Shown piece after piece: positions 14,345-23,680 of a stretch of DNA of 48,324 nucleotides. The stretch covers positions 1 through 48,324 of the forward strand of contig NZ_BOMM01000081.1 of the NCBI RefSeq assembly GCF_016862195.1. The letters are read 5' to 3'. The first letter of the stretch is position 1, and each line of letters begins with the position of its first letter. The notes below the pieces were generated by a model that did no database searches, was not told the DNA's origin, and saw only the letters and a list, made by a program, of their open reading frames with translations. The position numbers and the translations under genes are program-made. The DNA comes from Paractinoplanes ferrugineus (GTDB lineage Bacteria > Actinomycetota > Actinomycetes > Mycobacteriales > Micromonosporaceae).

Positions 14345-14778
14345 CCATCCACCTTCCGCCGCACACGGCGTAGATCACGGGTGATGATTACCGATCTGCG
14401 GATGTTCGCCCACACCCACGCCGCCACCAAGCCACCCGCGACCAGCGCCTGACCCCGGAACGTGACCGTCACCGCGACCGCGTAGACCAGCAGCGCACCG
14501 GACAGGATGACCAGCCCGGCCCGCTCGATCTCCAGCGACCGTTCGACGTGCCGGCCCCAGTGCGAGCCGACCAGCGCGATCATCCCGCCCAGGCCGAGGC
14601 CGACGGAGAACACGTAGAAGGTGCCGCCGCCGACCAGCGCGGCCATCGAACCGGGTCGAGGTGCGCCGACGGTCAGCAACACACCCAGGACAAGGGCCCA
14701 CACGTTCAGCGCGACCTCGTGCGGGCGGTCCCGGCCGACCACCACCACAATCGGCATCGTGTCGGGTCGGCCGGTCAT
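14341..14778 (-). CDS. Four-helix membrane protein, second holin candidate
   Basis: The protein has 145 residues with four hydrophobic segments (about 23-42, 45-70, 87-106 and 109-126) and a basic C-terminus. The ATG overlaps the endolysin stop by 4 nt. A polytopic protein directly after the lysin is commonly a holin or antiholin. With the 118-residue protein it may form a two-component holin system. Which of the two makes the lesion cannot be told from sequence. Confidence 0.6.
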   Translation of the reverse strand: MTGRPDTMPIVVVVGRDRPHEVALNVWALVLGVLLTVGAPRPGSMAALVGGGTFYVFSVGLGLGGMIALVGSHWGRHVERSLEIERAGLVILSGALLVYAVAVTVTFRGQALVAGGLVAAWVWANIRRSVIITRDLRRVRRKVDG

Positions 14779-15656
14779 GCGGTCGCGGGGGCGAACGCGC
14801 GCCGGAACGCGGCCTCAACGGCGGCGGTGACCTCGTCCTGGGTGACCGGGTCCGAGCCGGCGGGCAAGGCGGCAATGACCTGGGCGGCGACGCCGGGCGC
14901 CACCGCGGTGATGCTGTCGTAGATCGCCTGCAGGGCCTGCATCTTGGTGGCGTCGTCGGCGGACTCGCGGGCGATGAAGCTGTTGAGTGTCGTCGACAGC
15001 GCCGTGATCTGCTGCTGGGTGGCCTGGTGCCAACTCGCCGACGGGGCGTAGCGCAGGAACTCGGAAGGTGCCTGCAAGGCCTTGGTGTAGGGGTTCTCGA
15101 GCCGGGGGCCGGTCCAGCCGAGGTTGGCGAGTAGCCACTTCTTGTCGTTCTCGTCCAGCGCCATGTCGGCCTCCAGAACGCCCCAGGGGCGAGTGTCTTT
15201 CTCGGCGCGGGTCTCGTACCTGCCGGAGAAGTGGGCGTGGTTGGTGTGCGGGTCTGTGCCGCCGTACGGGTGGGGTGCGAAACCCCGGGAGCGGGAGTAG
15301 ATGACCCGGTCCCAGATCACGTAGTCGAGCCGGCACATGTCGTCCGGGTTGAGCCACCGGCGCCGTTCCTCGGCGACGATCGCCTTGACTGTCCGGTCGA
15401 ACCAGCCGGGTGCCGGCCACGGCCCGGACGAGTCGATGTCGAGGGCGTGGACCTCATTGGTGCCGTCGGCGTCTTTGCGGCGCAGCGCCGTGAAGTCCTC
15501 GTCGGGCATGTGGTCGCTGGCCGTGTTCGGCGTGGCCTTCTTCGCGTGCTCGGTGTCGCCGATCGTGCCGTCGGCGCCCTTGTCGCGGCCGGGCGAGACG
15601 GCGTTGAACTCGCCTCGCAGCGCCAGGAGGCAGGGGATCGCGACCCAGCCAGACAT
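14775..15656 (-). CDS. Endolysin, peptidase M15-like domain
   Basis: The protein has 293 residues. Residues about 10-150 carry M15 (VanY/D-Ala-D-Ala peptidase-like) motifs: S47-D-H49, H70-A-L-D-I-D with D73/D75, and a terminal H137-T-N-H140-A-H142-F. Together these provide the zinc ligands and catalytic base. Such lysins cut peptide cross-links in peptidoglycan. The C-terminal part (about 165-293) is helical and may bind the wall or oligomerise. The overlap with the next membrane gene (ATGA) forms a lysis cassette. There is no signal peptide, so release depends on a holin. Confidence 0.75.
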   Translation of the reverse strand: MSGWVAIPCLLALRGEFNAVSPGRDKGADGTIGDTEHAKKATPNTASDHMPDEDFTALRRKDADGTNEVHALDIDSSGPWPAPGWFDRTVKAIVAEERRRWLNPDDMCRLDYVIWDRVIYSRSRGFAPHPYGGTDPHTNHAHFSGRYETRAEKDTRPWGVLEADMALDENDKKWLLANLGWTGPRLENPYTKALQAPSEFLRYAPSASWHQATQQQITALSTTLNSFIARESADDATKMQALQAIYDSITAVAPGVAAQVIAALPAGSDPVTQDEVTAAVEAAFRRAFAPATA

Positions 15657-16045
15657 CAGGCCTTCTTCCCCTGCACGTTGAGCGCGTTGTTGAAGGCGTC
15701 GATCTTGGCCTGAAGCTGGGGCACAGTGTCCGTCTCGGTGGCGCCGTACCTAGCCAGCTGCTCCGGGCGCACCTGCAGCAGGATCCACCCCGGCCACCCC
15801 GACCGGTCACCGTTCGGGCCCGTGTCGATGGCGGTGTTCAACCGGTCGAGCAGGGCCGCGTCGGTGACCAGATCCGGGTGCAGATCCTGCACGATTTTCA
15901 GGGTCATGGCGACCAGCGACAACGTCAGCAAATTGATGTTGTACGACTGCTTGTCCGAAGACATCACATCGGTACCCAGATCCGGGGCGATCGCGTGTTC
16001 GGCCTTCAGCAACGCCGACACGAACTCATAAGGACGATTGGCCAT
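15656..16045 (-). CDS. Hypothetical phage protein between the tail fibre and lysin genes
   Basis: The protein has 129 residues (MANRPYEFVSALLKAEHAIAPDLGTDVM...) and is mainly helical, with a central hydrophobic helix (INLLTLSLVAMTLKIV) and a Trp-rich stretch GWPGWILL. The stop overlaps the lysin start by one base. It is conserved in form with small actinophage proteins at this locus. The function is unknown. Confidence 0.6.
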   Translation of the reverse strand: MANRPYEFVSALLKAEHAIAPDLGTDVMSSDKQSYNINLLTLSLVAMTLKIVQDLHPDLVTDAALLDRLNTAIDTGPNGDRSGWPGWILLQVRPEQLARYGATETDTVPQLQAKIDAFNNALNVQGKKA

Positions 16046-16054
16046 CAGGGCCTC

Positions 16055-16588
16055 CTAGAACGGGACGACGTTGAGGTTGCGCTGCCCGTAGTTACCGGTG
16101 CCGCCGTCAACCCGGTACTGGCAGGTGATCACGTTCGATCCGGCGGTGGTGCTCTGCAACACCACCCGCGACATCTGGATTGGATAGTTCAGCGTGTTCG
16201 TCGACACCACCGCCGACGCGTCCGTCGCCGCCACCGATGTCGCACCGGAAATGGCGTACGACATGTAGATGCTTTGACCGGTGGTCCCGGAGTACAGCTG
16301 CGCACCCCACATGATCAGCGCGTTCGCGCCCGAGGTGACCGTGACCGTCGGGCCCACGGTGGCCAGGTTCGTGTACGACGTCAGCGTCGTGTTCTGGGTC
16401 GTGCCGACCGTGTGGGCTTTCGGGATGCGCTCGGCGATCGTGTTCGCGGCAGTAGCGACAAAGAAGGAACCAGCCGTGGTTGCTTTCGCCGGAGCGGTCT
16501 CGGCGAGGTTGTCGCGGACCGAGGCGTTCCACTGCGCCGCCGTCAAGCTGGCGTTCGCCACAGCGGTGAGGGCGGTCGTGTACGCCAC
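16055..16588 (-). CDS. Tail-fibre-like protein
   Basis: The protein has 177 residues. The N-terminus, with SLTAAQWNASVRDNLAETAPAKATTAGSFFVAT, is a module typical of short tail fibre or receptor-binding proteins of actinophages. The rest is Thr/Ser/Ala-rich beta structure ending RNLNVVPF. It should form a trimeric distal tail component. It follows the minor tail genes in the usual order before the lysis genes. Confidence 0.7.
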   Translation of the reverse strand: MAYTTALTAVANASLTAAQWNASVRDNLAETAPAKATTAGSFFVATAANTIAERIPKAHTVGTTQNTTLTSYTNLATVGPTVTVTSGANALIMWGAQLYSGTTGQSIYMSYAISGATSVAATDASAVVSTNTLNYPIQMSRVVLQSTTAGSNVITCQYRVDGGTGNYGQRNLNVVPF

Positions 16589-16589
16589 C

Positions 16590-17015
16590 TCAGGCTCCGA
16601 TCACATGCTGAGGCCGGTCGCCGGCAAGTAGGGCACGACGTTCCATGAGCACACCGCCCGTCATGAACCCGTCGACGACGTCCATGACCACCAACTGACC
16701 GTGGGTGTTCTTGAGTTCCAACCATTCGGCGGGGATGTCGCCCGCCTCGGCGTTCTGCGCGAGGAGGTCTTCCATCGTTTCGCCGGGATCCCAGTTGCGG
16801 GTGTTCGGGTCGGGCCGATACGACAGGATCGCCACGATCCCGTCGGGGTCGCGCGGCCAGACGATCGGGCCGATCAGGAACCCGCAATCCCAGCACTGCG
16901 TGTGAGGCGTGCCCGGTGGCACGGTCAGCGCGCTCGGGCAGTTCCCACAGTCGACGACCCACCGGTTCCAGTTATGCCTGGCCTGGATCGCCCCGGAGAC
17001 AAGCAGATCTGTCAT
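16590..17015 (-). CDS. Small zinc-ribbon-like tail-region protein
   Basis: The protein has 141 residues. C23-GNC (about 23-26) and CWDC (about 41-44) form a zinc-ribbon pair in an otherwise acidic, Trp-containing protein. GGAG-type sites precede it. It lies 1 bp from the fibre gene and 9 bp after the minor tail gene. It may be a small tail component or an assembly factor. No family is recognised. Confidence 0.6.
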   Translation of the reverse strand: MTDLLVSGAIQARHNWNRWVVDCGNCPSALTVPPGTPHTQCWDCGFLIGPIVWPRDPDGIVAILSYRPDPNTRNWDPGETMEDLLAQNAEAGDIPAEWLELKNTHGQLVVMDVVDGFMTGGVLMERRALLAGDRPQHVIGA

Positions 17016-17024
17016 CTCATCTCC

Positions 17025-19067
17025 TCAGTTGGCGAGAAGGCCTTGGTCGAAGCCCTGGCCGGCCTGGTCGAAAACGAACATGGTTGCGGCGTTGTCGATG
17101 CCGTCGACGGCGAACGCCCCGTCGTTGAATCCGCGCCCGGCAACGTTGAACGTGAACGCGTTGGCGGCCTGAACGGGTTCGGTGGCCACGGCGGTTACGG
17201 TGACCTCATGCACCTGCAGCCGGGCGATGCGGTGCTCGAGACGTTCCACGTAGAAGTCCCGGTTGACGCCGAGTACGTCGTTCTTCACCGTGATCCGGTC
17301 GGAGATCCGCAGCGAAAGGATTTTCGACAGGTAGCGGTCGTTGAAGTTGGTCAACGTGAACGTCACCCTCGGCCGTTCGATGCTGTACACCGCGACGATC
17401 CGGTTGGCGATCGCCTGCGCGTCGTACGGGGTGCACCACGGCGCGTCGGCCGGCCACGCCTTGCGGGCCTTTCCCTGGCTGGCCGGGTCGCCGGCGGTGA
17501 TCTGCACGGTGCGGGTAACCGGCAGGGGGACGGCGTTGAGCGCCATCCGACTGACCGTCCCGCCGGTCACCGCGGTCAGGAAAATGGTGATCGTCTGCCC
17601 GGAGTCACGGCTGATCGTCGTGGTGAAGGTGCCCGAGGAAACCTGCAGCGACCCGTCGACGTCGTTGGGTGCGACCGCCTGGATCACCGGGTCGGACGGT
17701 TGGGCGGTGAAGATCCGGGTTTCGCCGACGGTCATGGCGATCGGGTCTTCGGTGACCCACACTTCCTGGGCGGCGTCCGGGTTGCGGATGTCCACCGTGA
17801 ACGACACCGTGTTGACGATGTCTTTCACACCGTGGTTGTAGAGGAACGAGTCCTTTTTCACCTTGTAGTCGGGGCCCTGCGCACCGGCCGGCCACGTGTG
17901 CGTGATCAGCCCTTGGGAAGTGTTGGAGGCGGCCGAACGGACCCGGTGGTGCCGGTCCCTGAACACGAAGATCCCAGCTTCGACGTAGGCGATCGCCGGC
18001 GGGCCTTCCGAGTTGACCAGTTTGTCGATCGCCGCAGCCGGGTCGGTGCCTTCTTCCCACCAGTAGCGGATATAGGTGGCGCCCGGGTCGAGGGCCCGCT
18101 TGTCGGCGGGCCAGCCGATCGCGTCGAGGATCAGGCCGATCGCGTCCCCGGTGCGCACACCCGTGTACACGGGGGTGGACAGTGCCGGCGCGTCGGTGCG
18201 TCCCCACGCGTCCTGGGATTTCCCGCTGAACGTCCGCGCCGGTGACAGAGAATCGACTTCGTAGTCGTCGAGGGCGTCCTGCCGTAGCAGATACGTTTTG
18301 CCCGCATCCGCTGCAACATGCAGCAGCAGGACGTTGTCGACGTTGAACGTGTTCGTGTTCGGTGGTGTCCCCGTGATTGTCAGCCGGGGTGTCGCGTACG
18401 CGGCCGTGCCGGGTGGGGTGAACGTGGCCTGCACGGTTGTCCACACCGTCGCGGTGGCGGGCAACGCTGCCCCGCTCGCCGTGGAGATGAACGCGCCGGC
18501 CGCGGTGTACCAGTCGACGGCGGGCACGATCGTGGCCCAGCCCGCCGACGAGCGGACCCGGAACGAGGCGGTGATGCTGCCCTCGGGTAGCGCCCAGATA
18601 GGGGTGCGGGTACCACCGACCGCAGCGACGGAGGCGACCGCGCCGGGCGGAACGTACTGCAGCGAACCGTCGCCGTCCTCGGTCGGGGTGGCGACCCTGC
18701 TGATCGTGCCGCCCCCGGCCGCGGTCCACCCGGCGGTACCGGTCGCCCACGTTTCGCTGTACCGGGTGGTCTGCTGACCGGTGACTGTGCGGGTGAGCTG
18801 CACACCCTTCCCGAACGTGATCAGCCCGCTGATAGGCGAGGACGTGTTCTCCGGGCTGAACCAGCGGTCCCACGCACGGTCCCGGTTGCGTAAGGTGAAC
18901 GCCATCTCGGTGCTCGGCGCCGCGAGACTGGTCGGGTTGTCGACCGACCGACCCCACCCGAAGGTGATGTCGCCCCGGTCGACGTATGACGACACGTCCT
19001 CGAGGGTGCCCGTGTAGTTGCCGCCCCCCGACCAGTCGATACCGAGCAGGTAACCGCGGACGCTCAC
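17025..19067 (-). CDS. Minor tail protein, baseplate-hub type
   Basis: The protein has 680 residues. The N-terminus (SVRGYLLGIDWSGGGNYTGTLEDVSSYV, with STEMAFTLRNRDRAWD) has the pattern of the large minor tail proteins that follow the tape measure in actinophages. A carbohydrate-binding-like beta domain (about 115-230) and further hub-like beta domains follow. Its start overlaps the tape-measure stop by 4 nt. It should sit at the tail tip and contact the cell wall. No enzymatic motif is seen. Confidence 0.75.
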   Translation of the reverse strand: MSVRGYLLGIDWSGGGNYTGTLEDVSSYVDRGDITFGWGRSVDNPTSLAAPSTEMAFTLRNRDRAWDRWFSPENTSSPISGLITFGKGVQLTRTVTGQQTTRYSETWATGTAGWTAAGGGTISRVATPTEDGDGSLQYVPPGAVASVAAVGGTRTPIWALPEGSITASFRVRSSAGWATIVPAVDWYTAAGAFISTASGAALPATATVWTTVQATFTPPGTAAYATPRLTITGTPPNTNTFNVDNVLLLHVAADAGKTYLLRQDALDDYEVDSLSPARTFSGKSQDAWGRTDAPALSTPVYTGVRTGDAIGLILDAIGWPADKRALDPGATYIRYWWEEGTDPAAAIDKLVNSEGPPAIAYVEAGIFVFRDRHHRVRSAASNTSQGLITHTWPAGAQGPDYKVKKDSFLYNHGVKDIVNTVSFTVDIRNPDAAQEVWVTEDPIAMTVGETRIFTAQPSDPVIQAVAPNDVDGSLQVSSGTFTTTISRDSGQTITIFLTAVTGGTVSRMALNAVPLPVTRTVQITAGDPASQGKARKAWPADAPWCTPYDAQAIANRIVAVYSIERPRVTFTLTNFNDRYLSKILSLRISDRITVKNDVLGVNRDFYVERLEHRIARLQVHEVTVTAVATEPVQAANAFTFNVAGRGFNDGAFAVDGIDNAATMFVFDQAGQGFDQGLLAN

Positions 19068-22000
19068 CGCGCTCTGGCCCCAATGGACGCGGCGGTGATG
19101 CGCCGGGAGCGGACAGCTGAGGTGAAGCCTTTCACCACCATGTCCTCCGCCTGCTTCTCGTTGGCGATCACCGCGCCGTTGAACGCGCCGGGTTGAACGA
19201 TCACCGTGATCCCCGCGGCGCCGGCCCCGTCGGGGTTGACGTATTCGGTGCGGCCGGACAGGTTCGCGCCGAGGGTCCCCGACGGCCAGAAACCGCCTTG
19301 GTCGAACAAGCGGATCGGCATGCCGGACATGGCGCTGACCAGCCCGCCGTGCTTCGCGGCCCAGTGCACGTGGGCGTTACCGCCGGGGAAATTGTGCTGG
19401 TTCCATACCGCGCCGGTGTAGGTGTGCGGCTGCCCGTTGTTCAGATTGAGGTCCTGCCAGGGGGTGATCAGTTCCTTCGTCTTCGAGCCGAACGTCGAGC
19501 GGATCCACTCGGCCAGGGCGCGCACCGGCGGGTAGTCGACCGCCCGCCCGATCGCGTGGTACGACCGATTCCCGGTCAAGGTTGTGGCACCCTGCCGAAA
19601 ACCGGAGATCATGTTCAGGTCGGGGAACCGGTTGTGGATCAGCTGGCGCATGCCCTGCCAGCCGCCGAACACCCCCTCGCCGCCGATGCCGCCGCCGAAG
19701 CTGAGCTTGTCCTTGATGAAGTCGACCGCACCGTTGATGGTTCGGCGGGCCGAGCCGACCACGGTGTCACGTAGCATCCCGGCGCCGGGCACACGAGCGA
19801 TGACCGCCTCGGCTGCCTTACGTAGAGCCGCGGCCGGGTTGGTGACGAACGACAGCGCGCCCTTCGCCCCTCCGACGATCCGGTTCCACGAGTCGCCGAT
19901 GCCATCACCCACGCCTGGGCCGTCGTTCCCGTCGAGGTAGGGGTCGATATCCGCCCGGGTCACCTTGCCGCGCTTCGCGTTGATCGCCTTGACGAGCGGC
20001 AGGTTCGCCAGGGTGCTGCGGGTGTTGGTGATGAACTCACCCGAGGCGACAGCGAGCGGCCGTCCAGTCCCGGTGATGCTGGCAAGCATGTTGTCCGACA
20101 GTGATGGCCTGCCGGGAATCTGGCCGCCGGTTGCGAACCCTTTGATCGGTTCGACGCGGTCCTTGACGCCGACGACCGACGCCGCCTTGTTGAGGCCGTT
20201 GATGAACGGGTTGATGACCTGGTTGACGACGAACGCGACCGGTTTACGGGCGGCTTCCTTGACCTTGTCCCACGACCCGGTGATGGCTGACACGGCGGTG
20301 CTGAACCCGCCAACGACCTTGTCCCGCACGAACGAGATGAACGCGGCGAAGATCGGTTTGATGCCGTTGTTCCACACGCCGGAGATCCGCGCCGACAGCT
20401 CCGCCCACCCGATCTTGAACAGTTCGATGTAGGGCCGGACGTGGGCGCTCCACCAGTTCGCGACAACCACGCCGATCGCGGCGAAGATGCGCTGGAAGAA
20501 CCCGAGCGTCGTCTGGATCGCGCCGACCACGGGCCCGAGAACATACGCTTTGAACAGGTCGAACAGGATTTTCATGCCCTGCCACCACTGAGCGACCCGA
20601 GCCTGGATCCAGGCGAACACCGACGAGAACATGTTGCCGAGCCACGTGATCACCGGGCCGAGAACGGCCTGCACGATCTTCACGAACGCGGCGAACGCCA
20701 CCCGGACAGCGAGCCACCAAATCTCGACGATCTTCTGAATGGCACCGAACACGGGCTGGAAGATGTTGTGCCACAACCACATGGCGGCACCCGACAGGAT
20801 CTTCCACTCGGTGATCAACGCCTGGATGTAGAGCGTGACCGCCTTGACGACGAAATCGATGACCGCCTTGATTGCATTCCAGACCGGCAGGATCACGTTC
20901 TGGTACAGCCACTTCGCCGCCGCCGCGATCGCGTTCCAGGCACTGACGATGGCCGGCCACGCCGTCCCGGTGATCCAGTTGACGGTCGCCGCGATCGCCG
21001 ACTTGATCGCAGCCCACACCGCTTGCACGATGTTGCGGAACGCCTGGTTGTGCCGGTACAGCAGAACCAGCCCGGCGATGAGTGCCGTGATGGCGACGAT
21101 CACCACACCGATAGGGTTGGCGATCAGGGTGGCGTTCAGCAGCGCCTGCGCCGCCGCCCACCCCTGCGTGATCCGGGTGATGATCCCGATGCCCTGGATG
21201 GCCTTCACGACACCGCCGGCGGCCTGGATCGCGAGCATCGTCGAGTTGATTTTCAGGGCGATCGTGACGGCCCCGATGGCCAGTGCCCAGTCGCGGATGG
21301 TGCCGATGTTGTCGCGGATGAAACTCGCGAACGTCCCGATGTACCCGAAGATCGTCGGGAGTTGCCCCGCGATCGCGTTCAACCCCGACGTCAACGGACC
21401 CTTGACCTGGTTGTAGATGGCGATGGCCGCGTTCTCGAACTGGGACTTCACGTTATCGATGGCGCCGCCGAGCCCGGCGTTCTTCGCCTTCGCGACATCC
21501 GCTGCCGCACCCTGCTGCAGGATCGCCTGACGCTGCTGCTCGTAGACGGGCAGGCCGCCCTTCATCAGGGCCAGGATTGACCGGGTGGCGTCAGCACCGA
21601 AAATCTTGGTGATCGCCATGTTGCGATCCTCTTGCGTCATGTCCTTCGTGCCGCGCGTGACCAGGTCGATGATGTCCTTGAGGGGGCGCATCTTGCCGGC
21701 CGCGTCGTAGGCGATGTCACCCGAATTGGCAAGCTTCGGGTTCATCTTGTCGATGGCGTTGATCGCCTTTTCGCGCGCATTGGCGTTGCCGTACAGGATC
21801 GCCTTCTGTTGATCCAAGGTGATGTTGGCGCCCTGCGCGGCCTGAGCGATCGAAATCATCGCCGCCTTGGCTGGACCGGACGGGCCGGTCAGCTGAAGCA
21901 GCGCCTGCTTCAGCGAGGTACCGGCGTCGGAGCCCTTGATGCCGTTGTTGCCCAGGATCGCGATCGCCGTGTTGAGTTCGGTGATCGCCTCCTGCGGACC

Positions 22001-22882
22001 GACCGCCGCACCCTGCAACCCCGAGAACACCGCTGCCGCCTGCTTGAACGAAGCGGACGCCTCGGTAACCTCGATCGACGAAGAGTTGGCGGCAGCCGCC
22101 AACTGGTCGACGACCTTGCCGGTGTCTTTCGCCTCAATGCCGAACGCGTTGACCGCGTTCGCTGCGATCTCCGCCGCGTCGGCCTCGCTGATGTTCGCGA
22201 TCCGGGCAAGCTGCAGAGTGCCCTGCGCAGCGTCCATCGACTCCTGCACGGTGAAACCGGCCTTGGCCAGTTCCGTCATCGCCGCCGCGGCCCCGGCCGC
22301 CGACACGCCCGGCAGGGTCACATCCGCACCGAGGGCGCGGGCCTTGTCGGCGACCTCATCCATCTGCTTACCGGTCGCCTTGCTGACGGTTTTGAAAATG
22401 TTGAGGTTGTCCTCGTACGCGATGCCGATCTTCCCGATCTGCGCCACCGCGCCCGCAAGACCGAGGGGGACGAATACGCCGGCGGCCAACTTCAGGTTTG
22501 CGCCGAGCTGGGAGGCGAGTTTCTTGGTGCGGTCACCGAACCCGAACGAGAACGCGTCTCCAGCCTTTGACCCACCGGACCGGCCCGCAGCCTCAGAGTC
22601 CTTGACAAACTTGCCCCGAGAGTCCCGCAGCCTGCCGTCGGAGCCGCGGGTGAACTGCTCCCCGAAACCCTCCCCTGCGCCCCTACCCGCGTCCTCCCCG
22701 TCCTTGACGAAACGGCCCTTGGAGTCGCGGATCCTGCCGTCGGTGCCTTTGGTGAACTGGTCGTTGAACCCCTTCGCCGCGGCGTCACCGGCAGCCTTCC
22801 CGACGTCGCCGCCGGTCTTCTGGAACTCCCGCTTGTCAGTGGACGGGCGGATACGGACGAACGCGCTGGCCAAAGCCACCAT
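19064..22882 (-). CDS. Tape measure protein with C-terminal peptidase-like domain
   Basis: The protein has 1272 residues and is the largest tail gene. Two 30-residue repeats near the N-terminus (38-67 and 72-101: GF-x-QFT-x-G-x-DGR-x-RDS-x-G-x-FVKD) come first. The TP901-type core (about 130-450, with MTELAKAGFTVQESMDAA) follows, then Trp-rich amphipathic helical repeats (about 600-900). Near the end an M15-like set S1107-x-H1109...D1116 and H1171-V-H1173-W suggests a muralytic domain for wall penetration during DNA injection. The length predicts a tail of about 190 nm at 1.5 angstrom per residue, hence a siphovirus. Confidence 0.85.
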   Translation of the reverse strand: MVALASAFVRIRPSTDKREFQKTGGDVGKAAGDAAAKGFNDQFTKGTDGRIRDSKGRFVKDGEDAGRGAGEGFGEQFTRGSDGRLRDSRGKFVKDSEAAGRSGGSKAGDAFSFGFGDRTKKLASQLGANLKLAAGVFVPLGLAGAVAQIGKIGIAYEDNLNIFKTVSKATGKQMDEVADKARALGADVTLPGVSAAGAAAAMTELAKAGFTVQESMDAAQGTLQLARIANISEADAAEIAANAVNAFGIEAKDTGKVVDQLAAAANSSSIEVTEASASFKQAAAVFSGLQGAAVGPQEAITELNTAIAILGNNGIKGSDAGTSLKQALLQLTGPSGPAKAAMISIAQAAQGANITLDQQKAILYGNANAREKAINAIDKMNPKLANSGDIAYDAAGKMRPLKDIIDLVTRGTKDMTQEDRNMAITKIFGADATRSILALMKGGLPVYEQQRQAILQQGAAADVAKAKNAGLGGAIDNVKSQFENAAIAIYNQVKGPLTSGLNAIAGQLPTIFGYIGTFASFIRDNIGTIRDWALAIGAVTIALKINSTMLAIQAAGGVVKAIQGIGIITRITQGWAAAQALLNATLIANPIGVVIVAITALIAGLVLLYRHNQAFRNIVQAVWAAIKSAIAATVNWITGTAWPAIVSAWNAIAAAAKWLYQNVILPVWNAIKAVIDFVVKAVTLYIQALITEWKILSGAAMWLWHNIFQPVFGAIQKIVEIWWLAVRVAFAAFVKIVQAVLGPVITWLGNMFSSVFAWIQARVAQWWQGMKILFDLFKAYVLGPVVGAIQTTLGFFQRIFAAIGVVVANWWSAHVRPYIELFKIGWAELSARISGVWNNGIKPIFAAFISFVRDKVVGGFSTAVSAITGSWDKVKEAARKPVAFVVNQVINPFINGLNKAASVVGVKDRVEPIKGFATGGQIPGRPSLSDNMLASITGTGRPLAVASGEFITNTRSTLANLPLVKAINAKRGKVTRADIDPYLDGNDGPGVGDGIGDSWNRIVGGAKGALSFVTNPAAALRKAAEAVIARVPGAGMLRDTVVGSARRTINGAVDFIKDKLSFGGGIGGEGVFGGWQGMRQLIHNRFPDLNMISGFRQGATTLTGNRSYHAIGRAVDYPPVRALAEWIRSTFGSKTKELITPWQDLNLNNGQPHTYTGAVWNQHNFPGGNAHVHWAAKHGGLVSAMSGMPIRLFDQGGFWPSGTLGANLSGRTEYVNPDGAGAAGITVIVQPGAFNGAVIANEKQAEDMVVKGFTSAVRSRRITAASIGARAR

Positions 22883-22889
22883 CGGGGGA

Positions 22890-23195
22890 TCACCCCCCAG
22901 GGCTGTCCTCGACGCTGTCCATCGCCTGCCAAAGGGCGGCGTCGCCGCGCTCGTTGAGCTCGCCCCAGCCGTGCAGGTCGGAGTCGAACTTCTCGCGCTG
23001 CTTCGCGTCCAAATCCTCGACGAGCATCGCGTACACGACGTTCAGCGCCACCCGCGGCGGGAGGACGTCTAGTGGCCCAGATCGGCCACGTTCACCCAGC
23101 CATCCGGAGCCGACTCCGGCGAGGATGAGGCGCCCCTCGACCTCTGCGATGTTCGCGGCGAGCCATCCGAGGAGATTTCTCGCCGCTTGCGGGGG
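22890..23195 (-). CDS. Tail assembly chaperone, second frame (probable -1 frameshift extension)
   Basis: This frame (ARNLLGWLAANIAEVEGRLILAGVG...DSVEDSPGG) lies -1 relative to the upstream chaperone and ends 7 bp before the tape measure. That is the exact arrangement of the G/GT chaperones of lambda-like phages. I see no good start codon and Shine-Dalgarno pair of its own. A run of five C (minus strand, 23195-23191) just before the frames diverge in character is the best candidate slippage point, but it is not a canonical heptamer. The upstream boundary is therefore approximate. Confidence 0.6.
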   Translation of the reverse strand, partial: PPQAARNLLGWLAANIAEVEGRLILAGVGSGWLGERGRSGPLDVLPPRVALNVVYAMLVEDLDAKQREKFDSDLHGWGELNERGDAALWQAMDSVEDSPGG

Positions 23196-23680
23196 CGGGC
23201 CGCGACCACCGCCATGGCGTCGCCGACGAAACCCATGAGGTCTTCGCCGTCGGCTTGCTGATCGATGGCGTGCTGCTCGAACTGCTGCCACTGTGACAGC
23301 CCGTCCCACACGGGTTCACCAGTCGCCGGGTCGACTACCTGCCGGCCGGTGTCGGGGTCGAGCTTCGGTGGCCGGGTCTGGTCGACGACATCGCGGATCA
23401 GCGCGTACATGGCGGCCAAGCCCTCCATGTCGTCGGAGTCCAGACCCTTCTTCGACGCGTTCGCGAACGCCAGCATCGGCATCAGGCCGATCTTCTCCGC
23501 CAGCCGGAACCGTCGCCCGAGGAACTCCGCCGAGTTGGCGTCGTCGAGCACCACACCCTCCGCTGCGGCCTGCACCGCATGGGTGTCCAGGACCGGTTCG
23601 GCGGCGACGGCGTGCAGCGGCCGGTCCACAGCGGGTCGCGGTGGGTACTCCGGAAAGTCGGCCATGACCACGTCAGCCAC
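23069..23680 (-). CDS. Tail assembly chaperone (G-like)
   Basis: The protein has 203 residues. An acidic helical protein (FLGRRFRLAEKIGLMPMLAFANASKKGLDSDDMEGLAAMYALIRDVV in outline) with a C-terminal Ser/Arg-rich tail lies between the tail tube and tape measure. GTG 23680 overlaps the tail-tube stop. ATG 23665 is an alternative. The protein should coat the tape measure during tail assembly. A fraction of ribosomes is expected to shift to the -1 frame and make the longer GT form. Confidence 0.75.
   Translation of the reverse strand: MADVVMADFPEYPPRPAVDRPLHAVAAEPVLDTHAVQAAAEGVVLDDANSAEFLGRRFRLAEKIGLMPMLAFANASKKGLDSDDMEGLAAMYALIRDVVDQTRPPKLDPDTGRQVVDPATGEPVWDGLSQWQQFEQHAIDQQADGEDLMGFVGDAMAVVAARPRKRREISSDGSPRTSQRSRGASSSPESAPDGWVNVADLGH

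Noticed and set aside
16701..18245. 514-codon plus-strand frame opposite the minor tail gene
   Set aside because: Arg/Gly/Val-rich composition without hydrophobic pattern. The minus-strand minor tail protein explains the region.
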